Notes: generated from the letters alone by a model not told the origin. A DNA stretch of 64,000 nt from Streptomyces bottropensis ATCC 25435 (GCF_000383595.1 NZ_KB911581.1:6531519-6595518); one strand, 5' to 3'. Counted from the first letter of the stretch, positions 35,762 to 45,314 are shown. A program made the numbers and translations.

Positions 35762-36481
35762 TCAGGCGACGATGCCCTCGGCCCGAGCCGCCGCCAGCCA
35801 CTTCGGGAACTCCCCCACCAGCCGGTCGTACAACTCGCCGTCGGAGACGGTCCGCGGATCCGAGCCGGCGTGGAAGAAGCCGGCGTTGTCGACGACACGC
35901 TTCCCCGGGACGGCCAGGTCGTCGAGCCGGCGCAGGAAGTCGAACTGCCTGCTGTCGGGGTCGCCGAAGCCGATGAACCGCCAGAAGAGGGGGAGGCGGG
36001 CGGCTTTGCACAGGTACCGTTCGGCGGCGAGCCTGCTGGTGGGCCCGCCGTCCGTCTGGAACACCACGAGCGCCGGGTCCTCGGCGCCACAGTCGAGGTA
36101 GTGGTCGATGACGGCGTCCATGGCCAGGTGGTAGTCGGTCTTCCCCATGTGCCCGAGCCCGGCCACGATGCGATCGATCCGGCCGTGGTGATCGGCCAGG
36201 GTGATCTCCGTGACCGCGTCGATGCCGGTAGAGAAGAAGACGACCGGCACGCTGCCGTCGTCGTCGAGTTGCGCGGACAGCCCGAGCACCCGGTCGGCGA
36301 GGGCCTGCACGCTGCCGTCCTTGTAGTAGGGCCGCATGGACCCGCTGTGGTCGATCACGAGATAGACGGCGGCCCGCTGTCCCCGCAGCCCGTGCCGGTC
36401 GAGGCAGGCCCCGGCCGCCTTGTAGAGGTCCACGAGGGCGGGGGCGGTCTCCAGCATCTTGGTGAGACTGATCGCGGACAT
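35762..36481 (-). CDS. VWA-domain protein (TerF C-terminal-like)
   Basis: A 239-residue cytoplasmic von Willebrand A domain. The MIDAS motif DxSxS is D44-H-S46-G-S48 in YLVIDHSGSMRPYY; further likely metal residues are Thr in GKTDYHLAMD and Asp in FQTDGGPTS. The block IGFGDPDSRQFDFLRRLDDLAVPGKRVVDNAGFF is as in the C-terminal VWA of tellurium-resistance protein TerF, but no TerD-type domains are attached or nearby. Partners and role are unknown. It is convergent with the fadE gene (15 bases). Confidence 0.85.
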   Translation of the reverse strand: MSAISLTKMLETAPALVDLYKAAGACLDRHGLRGQRAAVYLVIDHSGSMRPYYKDGSVQALADRVLGLSAQLDDDGSVPVVFFSTGIDAVTEITLADHHGRIDRIVAGLGHMGKTDYHLAMDAVIDHYLDCGAEDPALVVFQTDGGPTSRLAAERYLCKAARLPLFWRFIGFGDPDSRQFDFLRRLDDLAVPGKRVVDNAGFFHAGSDPRTVSDGELYDRLVGEFPKWLAAARAEGIVA

Positions 36482-36626
36482 ACGGCGGTCCTCCTGACCT
36501 CAAGGCGCTGCGGCAGCCCCGAGGTTAGGGCACTCCCCCTGTCCCCTCTGTCCTGATCGTTCGCTATTTTGTTCGCCGCCGTCCTCACCGGCTCGTCATC
36601 AGCCCCGCACCCCCAAGGAGCCGGCC

Positions 36627-37556
36627 GTGGAACCCGAGTCCCCGTCGTCGTCCGAGCCCGTCGTCACCACCTGCTACCGCCACCCGAAAGTGGAGTCGTA
36701 CGTCCGCTGCACGCGCTGCGAACGGTTCATCTGTCCGGACTGCATGCGCGACGCGGCCGTGGGCCACCAGTGCCCCGAGTGTGTGAAGGAGGGCGCGAGA
36801 GGGGTCCGGCAGGCCCGCACCGCCTTCGGCGGCCGGATCTCGGCCGTCCCGCTGGTGACGTACGTCCTGATCGGTCTGAACGTCATGGCCTACGTCGCCG
36901 AACTGCTCCGCGAGCAGGTCGTGGACGACTTCGCGATGCTCGGCCGGGGTCTGCTCGGCCCGGACGGGCTCCACTACGTCTGGCAGAGCGCCTACCCCGC
37001 CGACTTCCACCTCGAAGGCGTGGCCGACGGCGAGTGGTACCGCCTGCTCACCGGTGCCTTCCTCCATCTCCCGCCCACCGAGGGCACGTTCGGCATCCTC
37101 CACATCGTGATGAACATGGTCACGCTGTGGAACGTCGGCAGGATCGTCGAGGCCCAGCTCGGCCGCGCCCGTTACCTCGCCCTCTATCTCCTCTCCGCTC
37201 TCGGCGGCTCCGTCCTCGTGCTCCTCCTGGCGCCCGACACCAGCACGGTCGGCGCCTCCGGCGCGATCTTCGGCGTGTGCACCGCGTACTACGTCCTGGC
37301 CCGCCGCCTGGGCGCCGACGCGGCCGGGCTCAACCGCTTCATGGCCGGTCTGCTGGTGTGGCTGGTCGTCTCGGCGGTCGTGACGTCCTGGCAGGGGCAC
37401 CTCGGCGGCCTGCTGACCGGCGGTCTGACCGCCCTGGCGTTGGCCTACGCGCCTCGGGACCGGCGGCGGGTGCTGGTGCAGGCGGGGGCCTGCGCGGCGT
37501 TGGCGGCGTTGTTGGTGGTGGCGGCGGTCCTCAGGGTCGCGGCGATGACGGCCTGA
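36627..37556 (+). CDS. Rhomboid intramembrane serine protease with N-terminal zinc finger
   Basis: A 309-residue membrane protease. Residues 15-52 hold a B-box-like cluster of Cys/His (CYRHP, CTRCERFICPDC, HQCPEC). The membrane domain begins near residue 73 and has the rhomboid signature with Ser211 in GASGAIFG and His258 in SWQGHLGG, the catalytic dyad, plus HIVMNMVTLWNVGRIVE with the conserved HxxxN. It cleaves membrane-spanning segments of unknown substrates. GTG 36627 follows AAGGAG. Zinc-finger rhomboids are frequent in actinobacteria. Confidence 0.9.
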   Translation: MEPESPSSSEPVVTTCYRHPKVESYVRCTRCERFICPDCMRDAAVGHQCPECVKEGARGVRQARTAFGGRISAVPLVTYVLIGLNVMAYVAELLREQVVDDFAMLGRGLLGPDGLHYVWQSAYPADFHLEGVADGEWYRLLTGAFLHLPPTEGTFGILHIVMNMVTLWNVGRIVEAQLGRARYLALYLLSALGGSVLVLLLAPDTSTVGASGAIFGVCTAYYVLARRLGADAAGLNRFMAGLLVWLVVSAVVTSWQGHLGGLLTGGLTALALAYAPRDRRRVLVQAGACAALAALLVVAAVLRVAAMTA

Positions 37557-37651
37557 CCGGGCGGCGGCCACCGGGCGGCGGCCCCGCTCCCTGCGAGCCG
37601 AGCCGCCTCTCCTGCTCAGCCCCGCTCCCGTCGGTCCCCGGACGTGCGACA

Positions 37652-37693
37652 GCGCCTGCCCAGTCGTCCGGTCGGGGACTGGCGGGCAGGCGC
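37652..37693. terminator. Bidirectional terminator between rhomboid gene and gltD
   Basis: GCGCCTGCCC (37652-37661) and GGGCAGGCGC (37684-37693) are exact complements; AGTC (37662) and GACT (37677) can extend the stem with a 3-base bulge. It lies between convergent genes, 51 bases from gltD. Confidence 0.88.
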
Positions 37694-37743
37694 CGTCTGT
37701 GTTCCGTACGCCGTTGTACGGGACGTGTGGGGAGGTCCGGGGA

Positions 37744-39204
37744 TCAGACCATCAGCGAGCGGTCCGTCGGCCGGATCGGTGCCGGCAGTTCGCTCGCGCC
37801 CGTCAGGAAGCGGTCGCAGCCCCGGGCCGCGGAGCGGCCCTCGGCGATCGCCCAGACGATGAGGGACTGGCCGCGGCCCGCGTCACCGGCGACGAACACA
37901 CCCGGCACGTTGGTCTGGAAGTCGGCGTCGCGGGCGATGTTGCCGCGCTCGTCGAGGTCCAGGCCGAACTGGTCCACGAGACCGTTCTCGCGGTCCGTGC
38001 CCGTGAAGCCCATGGCCAGCGTCACCAGCTGGGCGGGGATCCTGCGCTCCGTGCCCGGCTTCGGGGTCAGCCTGCCGTCGATGAACTCGACCTCGGTGAG
38101 GTGCAGGAACTGGACGTTGCCGTCCTCGTCGCCCTCGAAGTGGGTGGTGGAGACGGAGTAGACCCGCTCACCGCCCTCCTCGTGCGCGCTCGTGACCTTG
38201 TAGAGCATGGGGAAGGTCGGCCACGGCTGGTTCGCGGCACGGTCCTCGCCCGGCTGCGGCATGATCTCCAGCTGCGTCACGGAGGCCGCGCCCTGCCGGT
38301 GGGCGGTGCCCACGCAGTCCGCGCCCGTGTCGCCGCCGCCGATGACCACGACGTGCTTGCCCTCGGCCGTGATGGGGGGCGTCACGAAGTCGCCCTCCTG
38401 GACCTTGTTGGCCAGCGGCAGGTACTCCATGGCCTGGTGGATGCCGGCCAGTTCGCGGCCGGGGACCGGGAGGTCACGGGCGGTGGTGGCGCCCGCGGCG
38501 ATGACGACGGCGTCGTACCGCTTCTTCAGGTCCGTGGCCTTGAGGTCGCGGCCGATCTCGATGCCCGTACGGAAGCGGGTGCCCTCCGCGCGCATCTGCT
38601 CGATGCGGCGGTTGATGTGCCGCTTCTCCATCTTGAACTCGGGGATGCCGTAGCGGAGCAGACCGCCGACGCGGTCCGCGCGCTCGTACACCGCGACCGT
38701 GTGACCGGCCCGCGTCAGCTGCTGGGCGGCGGCCAGACCCGCCGGGCCCGAGCCGATGACCGCGACGGTCTTGCCGGACAGGCGCTCCGGGGCCTGGGCC
38801 GCGACGTCGCCGCTGTCCCACGCCTTGTCGATGATGGAGACCTCGACGTTCTTGATGGTGACGGCCGGCTGGTTGATGCCGAGCACGCACGCCGACTCGC
38901 ACGGGGCCGGGCACAGCCGCCCGGTGAACTCCGGGAAGTTGTTCGTGGCGTGCAGCCGCTCCGACGCCGCCGCCCAGTCCTCGCGGTAGGCGTAGTCGTT
39001 CCACTCGGGGATGAGGTTCCCGAGCGGACAGCCGTTGTGACAGAACGGGATGCCGCAGTCCATGCAGCGGGACGCCTGCTTCGAGATGATCGGGAGCAGC
39101 GAACCCGGGACGTAGACCTCGTTCCAGTCCTTCAGGCGTACGTCGACGGGGCGGGACTTGGCGACCTCGCGCCCGTGGTTCAGGAAGCCCTTCGGGTCAG
39201 CCAT
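37744..39204 (-). CDS. gltD: Glutamate synthase (NADPH) small subunit
   Basis: A 486-residue GltD that feeds electrons from NADPH through FAD and Fe-S clusters to GltB for glutamate synthesis from 2-oxoglutarate and glutamine. The N-terminal Fe-S domain has CMDCGIPFCHNGCPLGN and CPAPCESACVLGI. FAD motif VIGSGPAGLAAAQQL and NADPH motif VIGGGDTGADCVGTA follow, and the second FAD motif GVFVAGDAGRGQSLIVWAIAEGR. Its start overlaps the end of gltB by 8 bases, so synthesis of the subunits is coupled. Confidence 0.96.
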   Translation of the reverse strand: MADPKGFLNHGREVAKSRPVDVRLKDWNEVYVPGSLLPIISKQASRCMDCGIPFCHNGCPLGNLIPEWNDYAYREDWAAASERLHATNNFPEFTGRLCPAPCESACVLGINQPAVTIKNVEVSIIDKAWDSGDVAAQAPERLSGKTVAVIGSGPAGLAAAQQLTRAGHTVAVYERADRVGGLLRYGIPEFKMEKRHINRRIEQMRAEGTRFRTGIEIGRDLKATDLKKRYDAVVIAAGATTARDLPVPGRELAGIHQAMEYLPLANKVQEGDFVTPPITAEGKHVVVIGGGDTGADCVGTAHRQGAASVTQLEIMPQPGEDRAANQPWPTFPMLYKVTSAHEEGGERVYSVSTTHFEGDEDGNVQFLHLTEVEFIDGRLTPKPGTERRIPAQLVTLAMGFTGTDRENGLVDQFGLDLDERGNIARDADFQTNVPGVFVAGDAGRGQSLIVWAIAEGRSAARGCDRFLTGASELPAPIRPTDRSLMV

Positions 39205-42200
39205 TGATCGCCGCCTCCATCATCTTCTCGGTGATCTCGGTCTCGGAAAGACCGGCCTGCTCGGCGGCGGCCTTGGCGGCGAGCACTGCCTTGTACGTGC
39301 TGGGGATGATCTTGCTGAAGCGCGCCACGGCGACGGGCCAGTCGGCGAGCAGCTTCTCGGCGACCGTGGAGCCGGTCTCCTCGGCGTGGCGGCGCACCAC
39401 GTCGTGCAGCCACTGCTTGTCGGTGTCGTCGAGGGCCTCGACGGCACCCAGGTTGCCGACGTTGACGTTGTCGCGCTCCAGGTCGATGACGTAGGCGATG
39501 CCGCCGGACATACCGGCCGCGAAGTTGCGGCCCGTCTCGCCGAGGACGACCGCGTGGCCGCCGGTCATGTACTCGCAGCCGTGGTCGCCCACGCCCTCGG
39601 CCACCACCAGGGCGCCGGAGTTGCGGACACAGAACCGCTCACCCGTACGACCGCGGAGGAACAGTTCGCCGCCGGTCGCGCCGTAGGCGATGGTGTTGCC
39701 CGCGATGGTCGAGAACTCGGCGAGGTGGTCGGCGCCCCGGTCGGGACGGACGATCACCCGGCCGCCGGAGAGACCCTTGCCGACGTAGTCGTTGGAGTCG
39801 CCCTCCAGGCGCAGCGTGACACCGCGCGGGAGGAAGGCGCCGAAGGACTGGCCCGCCGAGCCGGTGAAGGTGATGTCGATGGTGTCGTCGGGCAGACCCG
39901 CGCCGCCGAACTTCTTCGTCACCTCGTGGCCGAGCATGGTGCCGACCGTGCGGTTGATGTTGCGGACCTTGATCTGGGCGCGGACCGGCTGGGCGTCGGT
40001 GGCGTCCGAGGCGGCCAGCGCGTCGGCCGCGAGCTTGATCAGCTCGTTGTCGAGGGCCTTCTCCAGGCCGTGGTCCTGCTCGATCACCTGGTGGAGCGCC
40101 GCGCCCTCGGGCAGCTCGGGCACGTAGAAGAGCGGCTCCAGGTCCAGGCCCTGCGCCTTCCAGTGGTCGACCGCGCGGGTCACGTCGAGCGTCTCGGCGT
40201 GGCCGACGGCCTCCTCGATGGAGCGGAAGCCCAGCTCGGCGAGGATCTCGCGGACCTCCTCGGCGATGAACTCGAAGAAGTTCACGACGTACTCGGCCTT
40301 GCCGGAGAACCGGTCGCGGAGCACCGGGTTCTGGGTGGCGATGCCGACCGGGCAGGTGTCCAGGTGGCAGACACGCATCATGACGCAGCCGGAGACGACC
40401 AGCGGCGCGGTCGCGAAGCCGAACTCCTCGGCGCCGAGGAGCGCGGCGATGACGACGTCACGGCCGGTCTTGAGCTGGCCGTCGGTCTGGACGACGATGC
40501 GGTCGCGCAGGCCGTTGAGCAGCAGCGTCTGCTGGGTCTCGGCGAGGCCCAGCTCCCAGGGACCACCGGCGTGCTTGAGCGAGGTCAGCGGGGAGGCGCC
40601 CGTACCGCCGTCGTGGCCCGAGATGAGGACGACGTCCGCGTGCGCCTTGGAGACACCCGCGGCGACCGTGCCGACACCGACCTCGGAGACCAGCTTCACG
40701 TGGATCCGCGCCCGCGGGTTCGCGTTCTTCAGGTCGTGGATCAGCTGGGCCAGGTCCTCGATGGAGTAGATGTCGTGGTGCGGCGGCGGGGAGATGAGGC
40801 CCACGCCCGGCGTCGAGTGACGCGTCTTGGCGACCCACGGGTAGACCTTGTGGCCGGGCAGCTGACCGCCCTCGCCGGGCTTGGCGCCCTGGGCCATCTT
40901 GATCTGGATGTCGTCCGCGTTGACCAGGTACTCGGAGGTCACGCCGAAGCGGCCGGAGGCGACCTGCTTGATCGACGAGCGCCGCGCCGGGTCGTACAGA
41001 CGGTCCGGGTCCTCGCCGCCCTCACCGGTGTTGGACTTGCCGCCCAGCTGGTTCATGGCGATGGCGAGGGTCTCGTGCGCCTCCTTGGAGATGGAGCCGT
41101 ACGACATGGCGCCGGTCGAGAAGCGCTTGACGATCTCGGAGACCGGCTCGACCTCGTCGACGGAGATCGGGGCGCGGCCCTCCGTCGCCTTGAAACCGAA
41201 CAGGCCGCGCAGCGTCATCAGGCGCTCGGACTGCTCGTTCACGCGGTCCGTGTACTTCTTGAAGATGTCGTAGCGGCGCGTGCGCGTGGAGTGCTGGAGG
41301 CGGAAGACCGTCTCCGGGTCGAACAGGTGCGGCTCGCCCTCGCGGCGCCACTGGTACTCGCCGCCTATCTCCAGGGCGCGGTGGGCCGGCGCGATGCCGC
41401 TGGCCGGGTACGCCTTGGCGTGGCGGGCGGCGACCTCCTTGGCGATGACGTCGATGCCGACGCCGCCGATCTTGGTGGCCGTGCCGTTGAAGTACTTCTC
41501 GACGAAGTCGTCCGCGAGGCCGACGGCCTCGAAGACCTGGGCACCCCGGTAGGAGGCGACGGTGGAGATGCCCATCTTCGACATGACCTTGAGGACGCCC
41601 TTGCCGAGGGCGTAGATCAGGTTGCGGATGGCCTGCTCGGCCTCGATGTCGGACAGGAACGTTCCGGCACGGACGAGGTCCTCGACGGACTCCATCGCCA
41701 GGTACGGGTTGACGGCCGCGGCGCCGAAGCCGACGAGCAGGGCGACGTGGTGGACCTCGCGGACGTCACCGGCCTCGACCAGCAGGCCCACCTGGGTGCG
41801 CTGCTTGGTGCGGATGAGGTGGTGGTGGACGGCCGCGGTGAGCAGCAGCGACGGGATCGGCGCGTGCTCGGCGTCGGAGTGGCGGTCGGACAGGACGATC
41901 AGCCTGGCGCCGTTGTCGATGGCGGCGTCGGCCTCGGCGCAGATCTCCTCGATGCGCGCGGCGAGGGCGTCGCCGCCGCCGGAGACCCGGTAGAGACCCG
42001 ACAGCGTGGCGGCCTTCATACCGGGCATGTCGCCGTCGGCGTTGATGTGGATGAGCTTGGCCAGCTCGTCGTTGTCGATCACCGGGAAGGGCAGGGTGAC
42101 GCTGCGGCACGACGCGGCGGTCGGCTCCAGGAGGTTGCCCTGCGGGCCCAGCGAGGAGCGCAGGGAGGTGACGAGCTCCTCGCGGATGGCGTCCAGCGGC

Positions 42201-43807
42201 GGGTTGGTGACCTGCGCGAACAGCTGGGTGAAGTAGTCGAACAGCAGCCGCGGACGGGCGGACAGCGCGGCGATCGGCGAGTCCGTGCCCATGGAACCGA
42301 GCGGCTCGCCGCCGGTCTTGGCCATCGGCGCGAGGATGACGCGCAGCTCCTCCTCGGTGTACCCGAAGGTCTGCTGACGGCGGGTGACCGAGGCGTGGGT
42401 GTGCACGATGTGCTCGCGCTCGGGCAGGTCGGAGAGCTCGATCTCGCCGGCCTCCAGCCACTCCGCGTACGGGTTCTCCGCGGCGAGCTGGGCCTTGATC
42501 TCGTCGTCCTCGATGATGCGGTGCTCGACGGTGTCGACGAGGAACATCCGGCCGGGCTGCAGGCGGCCCTTGCGGACGACCTTGGCGGGGTCGATGTCGA
42601 GGACGCCGACCTCGGAGCCGAGGACGACGAGGCCGTCGTCGGTGACCCAGTAGCGGCCGGGGCGCAGGCCGTTGCGGTCCAGGACCGCGCCGACCTGACG
42701 GCCGTCGGTGAAGGTGACGCAGGCCGGGCCGTCCCAGGGCTCCATCATCGTGGCGTGGAACTGGTAGAAGGCGCGGCGGGCCGGCTCCATGGTGTCGTGG
42801 TTCTCCCACGCCTCCGGGATCATCATCAGCACGGAGTGCGGCAGGGAGCGGCCACCGAGGTGGAGCAGTTCCAGGACCTCGTCGAAGGACGCCGAGTCGG
42901 AGGCGTCCGGCGTACAGATCGGGAAGATCCGGTCCAGGGTCTCCTGCGAACCGAAGAGGTTCGAGGCGAGCTGGGACTCGCGGGCGACCATCCAGTTGCG
43001 GTTGCCCTTGACCGTGTTGATCTCGCCGTTGTGCGCGACGAAGCGGTACGGGTGGGCCAGCGGCCACGACGGGAAGGTGTTCGTGGAGAACCGGGAGTGC
43101 ACGAGCGCGATCGCGGAGGCGAAGCGGCGGTCGGACAGGTCCGGGAAGAAGGGCTCCAGCTGGCCGGTGGTCAGCATGCCCTTGTAGACGATGGTCCGCG
43201 CGGACAGCGAGGGGAAGTAGACGTCGACCTCGCGCTCGGCGCGCTTGCGCAGCACGAAGCTCTTGCGGTCGAGGTCGATGCCCGTGGCGGGCGTGGCCGA
43301 GCCGTCGCTGACGAAGACCTGACGGAAGGAGGGCATCGTGGAGCGGGCCGTGGCACCGAGCAGCCCGGGGGCGACGGGCACCTCGCGCCAGCCGAGGACG
43401 GTCAGGCCCTCGTCGGCGGCGATGGCATCGATCCGGGCCACGGCCTCGTCGGCGCCGTGCTCGGGCAGGAAGGCGATACCGACGGCGTAGGAGCCGGCCT
43501 CGGGCAGCTCAAAACCGGCCACCTCGCGGAAGAAGGTGTCGGGGACCTGCGAGAGAATGCCGGCGCCGTCACCCGAATCGGGCTCCGAACCGGTCGCCCC
43601 TCGGTGCTCCAGGTTGCGAAGAACCGTGAGCGCCTGCTCGACCAGCGCATGGCTCGCCTCGCCGGTGAGGGTGGCCACGAAGCCGACGCCGCAGGCGTCG
43701 TGCTCGTTGCGGGGGTCGTACATACCCTGCGCGGCAGGGCGAGCATCCATGAAGGACCACTTCTGGCCGTTCGTGGAGTGCTGGGACGGCTGGCGCGGCG
43801 TACGCAT
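39197..43807 (-). CDS. gltB: Glutamate synthase large subunit
   Basis: A 1536-residue GltB. The N-terminal glutaminase has its nucleophile at Cys39 (DACGVGFVATL), uncovered by removal of the propeptide. The central domain and FMN/Fe-S synthase domain contain GTGASPLTSLKHAG, QTDGQLKTGRDVV, and CVMMRVCHLDTCPVGIATQ, the 3Fe-4S cysteine cluster. The C-terminal GXGXG beta-helix domain includes GGRVIVRPDRGADH and GNTIAYGATGGELFLRGRTGERF. ATG 43807 is chosen over 43828 because GGGAG is six bases upstream. Ammonia from glutamine channels to the FMN site. Confidence 0.96.
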   Translation of the reverse strand: MRTPRQPSQHSTNGQKWSFMDARPAAQGMYDPRNEHDACGVGFVATLTGEASHALVEQALTVLRNLEHRGATGSEPDSGDGAGILSQVPDTFFREVAGFELPEAGSYAVGIAFLPEHGADEAVARIDAIAADEGLTVLGWREVPVAPGLLGATARSTMPSFRQVFVSDGSATPATGIDLDRKSFVLRKRAEREVDVYFPSLSARTIVYKGMLTTGQLEPFFPDLSDRRFASAIALVHSRFSTNTFPSWPLAHPYRFVAHNGEINTVKGNRNWMVARESQLASNLFGSQETLDRIFPICTPDASDSASFDEVLELLHLGGRSLPHSVLMMIPEAWENHDTMEPARRAFYQFHATMMEPWDGPACVTFTDGRQVGAVLDRNGLRPGRYWVTDDGLVVLGSEVGVLDIDPAKVVRKGRLQPGRMFLVDTVEHRIIEDDEIKAQLAAENPYAEWLEAGEIELSDLPEREHIVHTHASVTRRQQTFGYTEEELRVILAPMAKTGGEPLGSMGTDSPIAALSARPRLLFDYFTQLFAQVTNPPLDAIREELVTSLRSSLGPQGNLLEPTAASCRSVTLPFPVIDNDELAKLIHINADGDMPGMKAATLSGLYRVSGGGDALAARIEEICAEADAAIDNGARLIVLSDRHSDAEHAPIPSLLLTAAVHHHLIRTKQRTQVGLLVEAGDVREVHHVALLVGFGAAAVNPYLAMESVEDLVRAGTFLSDIEAEQAIRNLIYALGKGVLKVMSKMGISTVASYRGAQVFEAVGLADDFVEKYFNGTATKIGGVGIDVIAKEVAARHAKAYPASGIAPAHRALEIGGEYQWRREGEPHLFDPETVFRLQHSTRTRRYDIFKKYTDRVNEQSERLMTLRGLFGFKATEGRAPISVDEVEPVSEIVKRFSTGAMSYGSISKEAHETLAIAMNQLGGKSNTGEGGEDPDRLYDPARRSSIKQVASGRFGVTSEYLVNADDIQIKMAQGAKPGEGGQLPGHKVYPWVAKTRHSTPGVGLISPPPHHDIYSIEDLAQLIHDLKNANPRARIHVKLVSEVGVGTVAAGVSKAHADVVLISGHDGGTGASPLTSLKHAGGPWELGLAETQQTLLLNGLRDRIVVQTDGQLKTGRDVVIAALLGAEEFGFATAPLVVSGCVMMRVCHLDTCPVGIATQNPVLRDRFSGKAEYVVNFFEFIAEEVREILAELGFRSIEEAVGHAETLDVTRAVDHWKAQGLDLEPLFYVPELPEGAALHQVIEQDHGLEKALDNELIKLAADALAASDATDAQPVRAQIKVRNINRTVGTMLGHEVTKKFGGAGLPDDTIDITFTGSAGQSFGAFLPRGVTLRLEGDSNDYVGKGLSGGRVIVRPDRGADHLAEFSTIAGNTIAYGATGGELFLRGRTGERFCVRNSGALVVAEGVGDHGCEYMTGGHAVVLGETGRNFAAGMSGGIAYVIDLERDNVNVGNLGAVEALDDTDKQWLHDVVRRHAEETGSTVAEKLLADWPVAVARFSKIIPSTYKAVLAAKAAAEQAGLSETEITEKMMEAAING

Positions 43808-44230
43808 CGGCTCTCCCGTCGTCGTCATCTGGCTGGGGGCACCTCCCAGGCCCTTGAGGCTCTGGGGGAGCGTGTGCCGAGGGACGACGTTGGCCCTCTG
43901 CGAAAGTGCAAAATTTCGTGCAGGTTACATGATGGAGCGGTTCTCGGGAAGCGGATACTTCGTCCCAACATGCGGACGCCACGGGCGCGGAGGGGTGCAC
44001 CGCACGCGGTGGCGTGAACTGGCTTCGACAGGCGTGACCAGGGGGTCGACCGGACAGATCGATGTCGGCAGACCGGGGGGGGCGCAGAAGGCGTCGTCGC
44101 CACTGCTTTCAGTTGCTAGGCAGGCGTCATTGCCTGCGGCGCTTACGGCTCATGCCCAGCGGTTAAGCATTCGAAACCGCCTGGTAACGCCTACTTATGC
44201 GGTCCCACGCATACGTAGCCATCCGATTCA
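43808..44230. other. Intergenic region upstream of gltB, with an AT-rich segment and hairpin
   Basis: A 423-base gap without a supported gene. It holds the gltB promoter in an AT-richer part at about 43905-43935, a GlnR-like box there, and a hairpin GCAGGC (44120-44125) / GCCTGC (44132-44137) about 94 bases past the VIT-family gene stop. That hairpin may end the VIT transcript on the minus strand. The segment 44130-44225 is also notably less GC-rich. Confidence 0.5.
43913..43928 (-). promoter_or_regulatory. GlnR-box-like element upstream of gltB
   Basis: On the gltB strand the sequence reads GTAAC-CTGCAC-GAAAT, one a-site/b-site pair of the Streptomyces GlnR consensus gTnAC-n6-GaAAc with one deviation. 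It lies 106-121 bases before the gltB start. The second a-b pair of a full box is not clear. GlnR control of nitrogen genes makes it plausible, but it is a motif match only. Confidence 0.4.
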
Positions 44231-44959
44231 TCATACGGCCGCTCCGATCAGGCTGCCCAGGGCGTACGTCACACCCGCCGCGGCACCCCCGAGCGCCAGC
44301 TGCCGCAGGCCGCTGAACCACCAGGTCCTGGCCGTCACCCTGGCCACCACCGCCCCGCACCCGAAGAGTCCCAGGAGCGCCACCAGCACGGCGGGCCAGA
44401 GCGCGCCGGCGCCGAGCAGGTACGGCAGTACGGGCAGCAGGGCGCCCAGCGCGAAGGAGCCGAAGCTCGACACGGCGGCGACGGCGGGCGACGGGAGGTC
44501 GCCGGGGTCGATACCCAGTTCCTCCCGGGCGTGGATCTCCAGCGCCTGCTCAGGGTCGCGCGAGAGCTGGCGCGCGACCTCTCGGGCGAGTCCCGCCTCG
44601 ACCCCACGGCTCTCGTAGAGCGCGGCCAGCTCCTGCTCCTCGTCCTTGGGATGCTTGCGCAACTCCCGCCGCTCGACGTCGAGTTCGGCCTCGACGAGTT
44701 CCCGCTGGGAGGCCACGGAGGTGTATTCGCCGGCGGCCATGGAGAAGGCTCCGGCGGCGAGCCCCGCGAGCCCGGCGACGACGACCGCCTCCCGGCCGGC
44801 CGAACCGCCCGCGACACCGGTCATCAGGGCCAGGTTCGACACGAGCCCGTCCATCGCCCCGAACACCGCGGGCCGCAGCCAGCCGCCGTTCACGTCCCGG
44901 TGGGTGTGGTTGTCACGGTGCGCCTCGTGCAGCGCGGCCTCGGTGTCGATGATCGCCAC
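44231..44959 (-). CDS. VIT1/CCC1-family transporter-like membrane protein
   Basis: A 242-residue membrane protein of the VIT1/CCC1 (DUF125) iron/manganese transporter family. After a polar His-rich N-terminus (ALHEAHRDNHTHRDVNG) comes GWLRPAVFGAMDGLVSNLALMTGVAGG and the signature GAFSMAAGEYTSVASQRELVEAE. The charged cytoplasmic metal-binding helix (EQELAALYESRGVEAGLAREVARQL) and three C-terminal membrane helices follow. It likely exports or sequesters divalent metals. GTG 44959 with AAAGGGG upstream gives the conserved start; a longer version to 45016 has no such support. Confidence 0.88.
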   Translation of the reverse strand: MAIIDTEAALHEAHRDNHTHRDVNGGWLRPAVFGAMDGLVSNLALMTGVAGGSAGREAVVVAGLAGLAAGAFSMAAGEYTSVASQRELVEAELDVERRELRKHPKDEEQELAALYESRGVEAGLAREVARQLSRDPEQALEIHAREELGIDPGDLPSPAVAAVSSFGSFALGALLPVLPYLLGAGALWPAVLVALLGLFGCGAVVARVTARTWWFSGLRQLALGGAAAGVTYALGSLIGAAV

Positions 44960-45314
44960 GGTCAAGCCCCTTTCCTCACGTCGAACGTACGCTCGGAAAA
45001 TTGCTTCTGCCAGCAAGGAAGGCCGTACTTACCTGGGCACTCACCCGGGCCGACGACTGTTCGAGAAACCCCCGCCGCTCATTCGTACAGGGCACCGCAC
45101 AGATGTCGACCGGGTGATACGAGGGCGTTCCGGCAGCCGGTGGGGTGCCCGGTGTGGCAGAGATCTTCACAGCGGAAGTCTTCGGTCTCCACATCGTCGG
45201 ATCTCCGCATCTGCAGATCTTCAGAGCGGATCGACCGCCCGCCGGGCCCGAGCTGCCCACCGGGCGGGAAGGGCCCCAAGGCCAGACCTGCCCTCAGGGC
45301 CAGAGAGGCGCCAT
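44960..45314. other. Intergenic region upstream of the ADP-ribosylglycohydrolase operon
   Basis: A 355-base non-coding gap between the divergent VIT-family gene and the six-gene operon. It must hold both promoters. 44981-44996 (TCGAAC then GCTCGG) has one perfect LexA-type half-site only. The segment 45157-45233 carries the repeats listed separately. GAGAGG before ATG 45315 is the ribosome-binding site. Confidence 0.5.
45157..45230. repeat. Repeated GCAG(AG)ATCTTCASAGCGGA motif before the operon
   Basis: GCAGAGATCTTCACAGCGGA (45157-45176) recurs as GCAGATCTTCAGAGCGGA (45213-45230), the same word with a two-base gap and one change, 56 bases apart. GATCTCCGC at about 45200 and GCGGATC at 45226 are near-inverse arms. 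The block is 85-158 bases before the first gene and could be a regulator-binding array. Confidence 0.55.

Noticed and set aside
39158..44017. Very long open frame (1619 codons) on the plus strand opposite gltB and gltD
   Set aside because: It is the antisense shadow of gltBD caused by GC-rich codon bias; its composition is Val/Asp/Gly/Arg-rich and no domain is recognisable.
44981..44996. LexA-like SOS box TCGAAC-GTAC-GCTCGG between the VIT gene and the ARH operon
   Set aside because: Only the left half-site fits the actinobacterial LexA consensus; the right half deviates at two of six positions and it lies far from the operon start.
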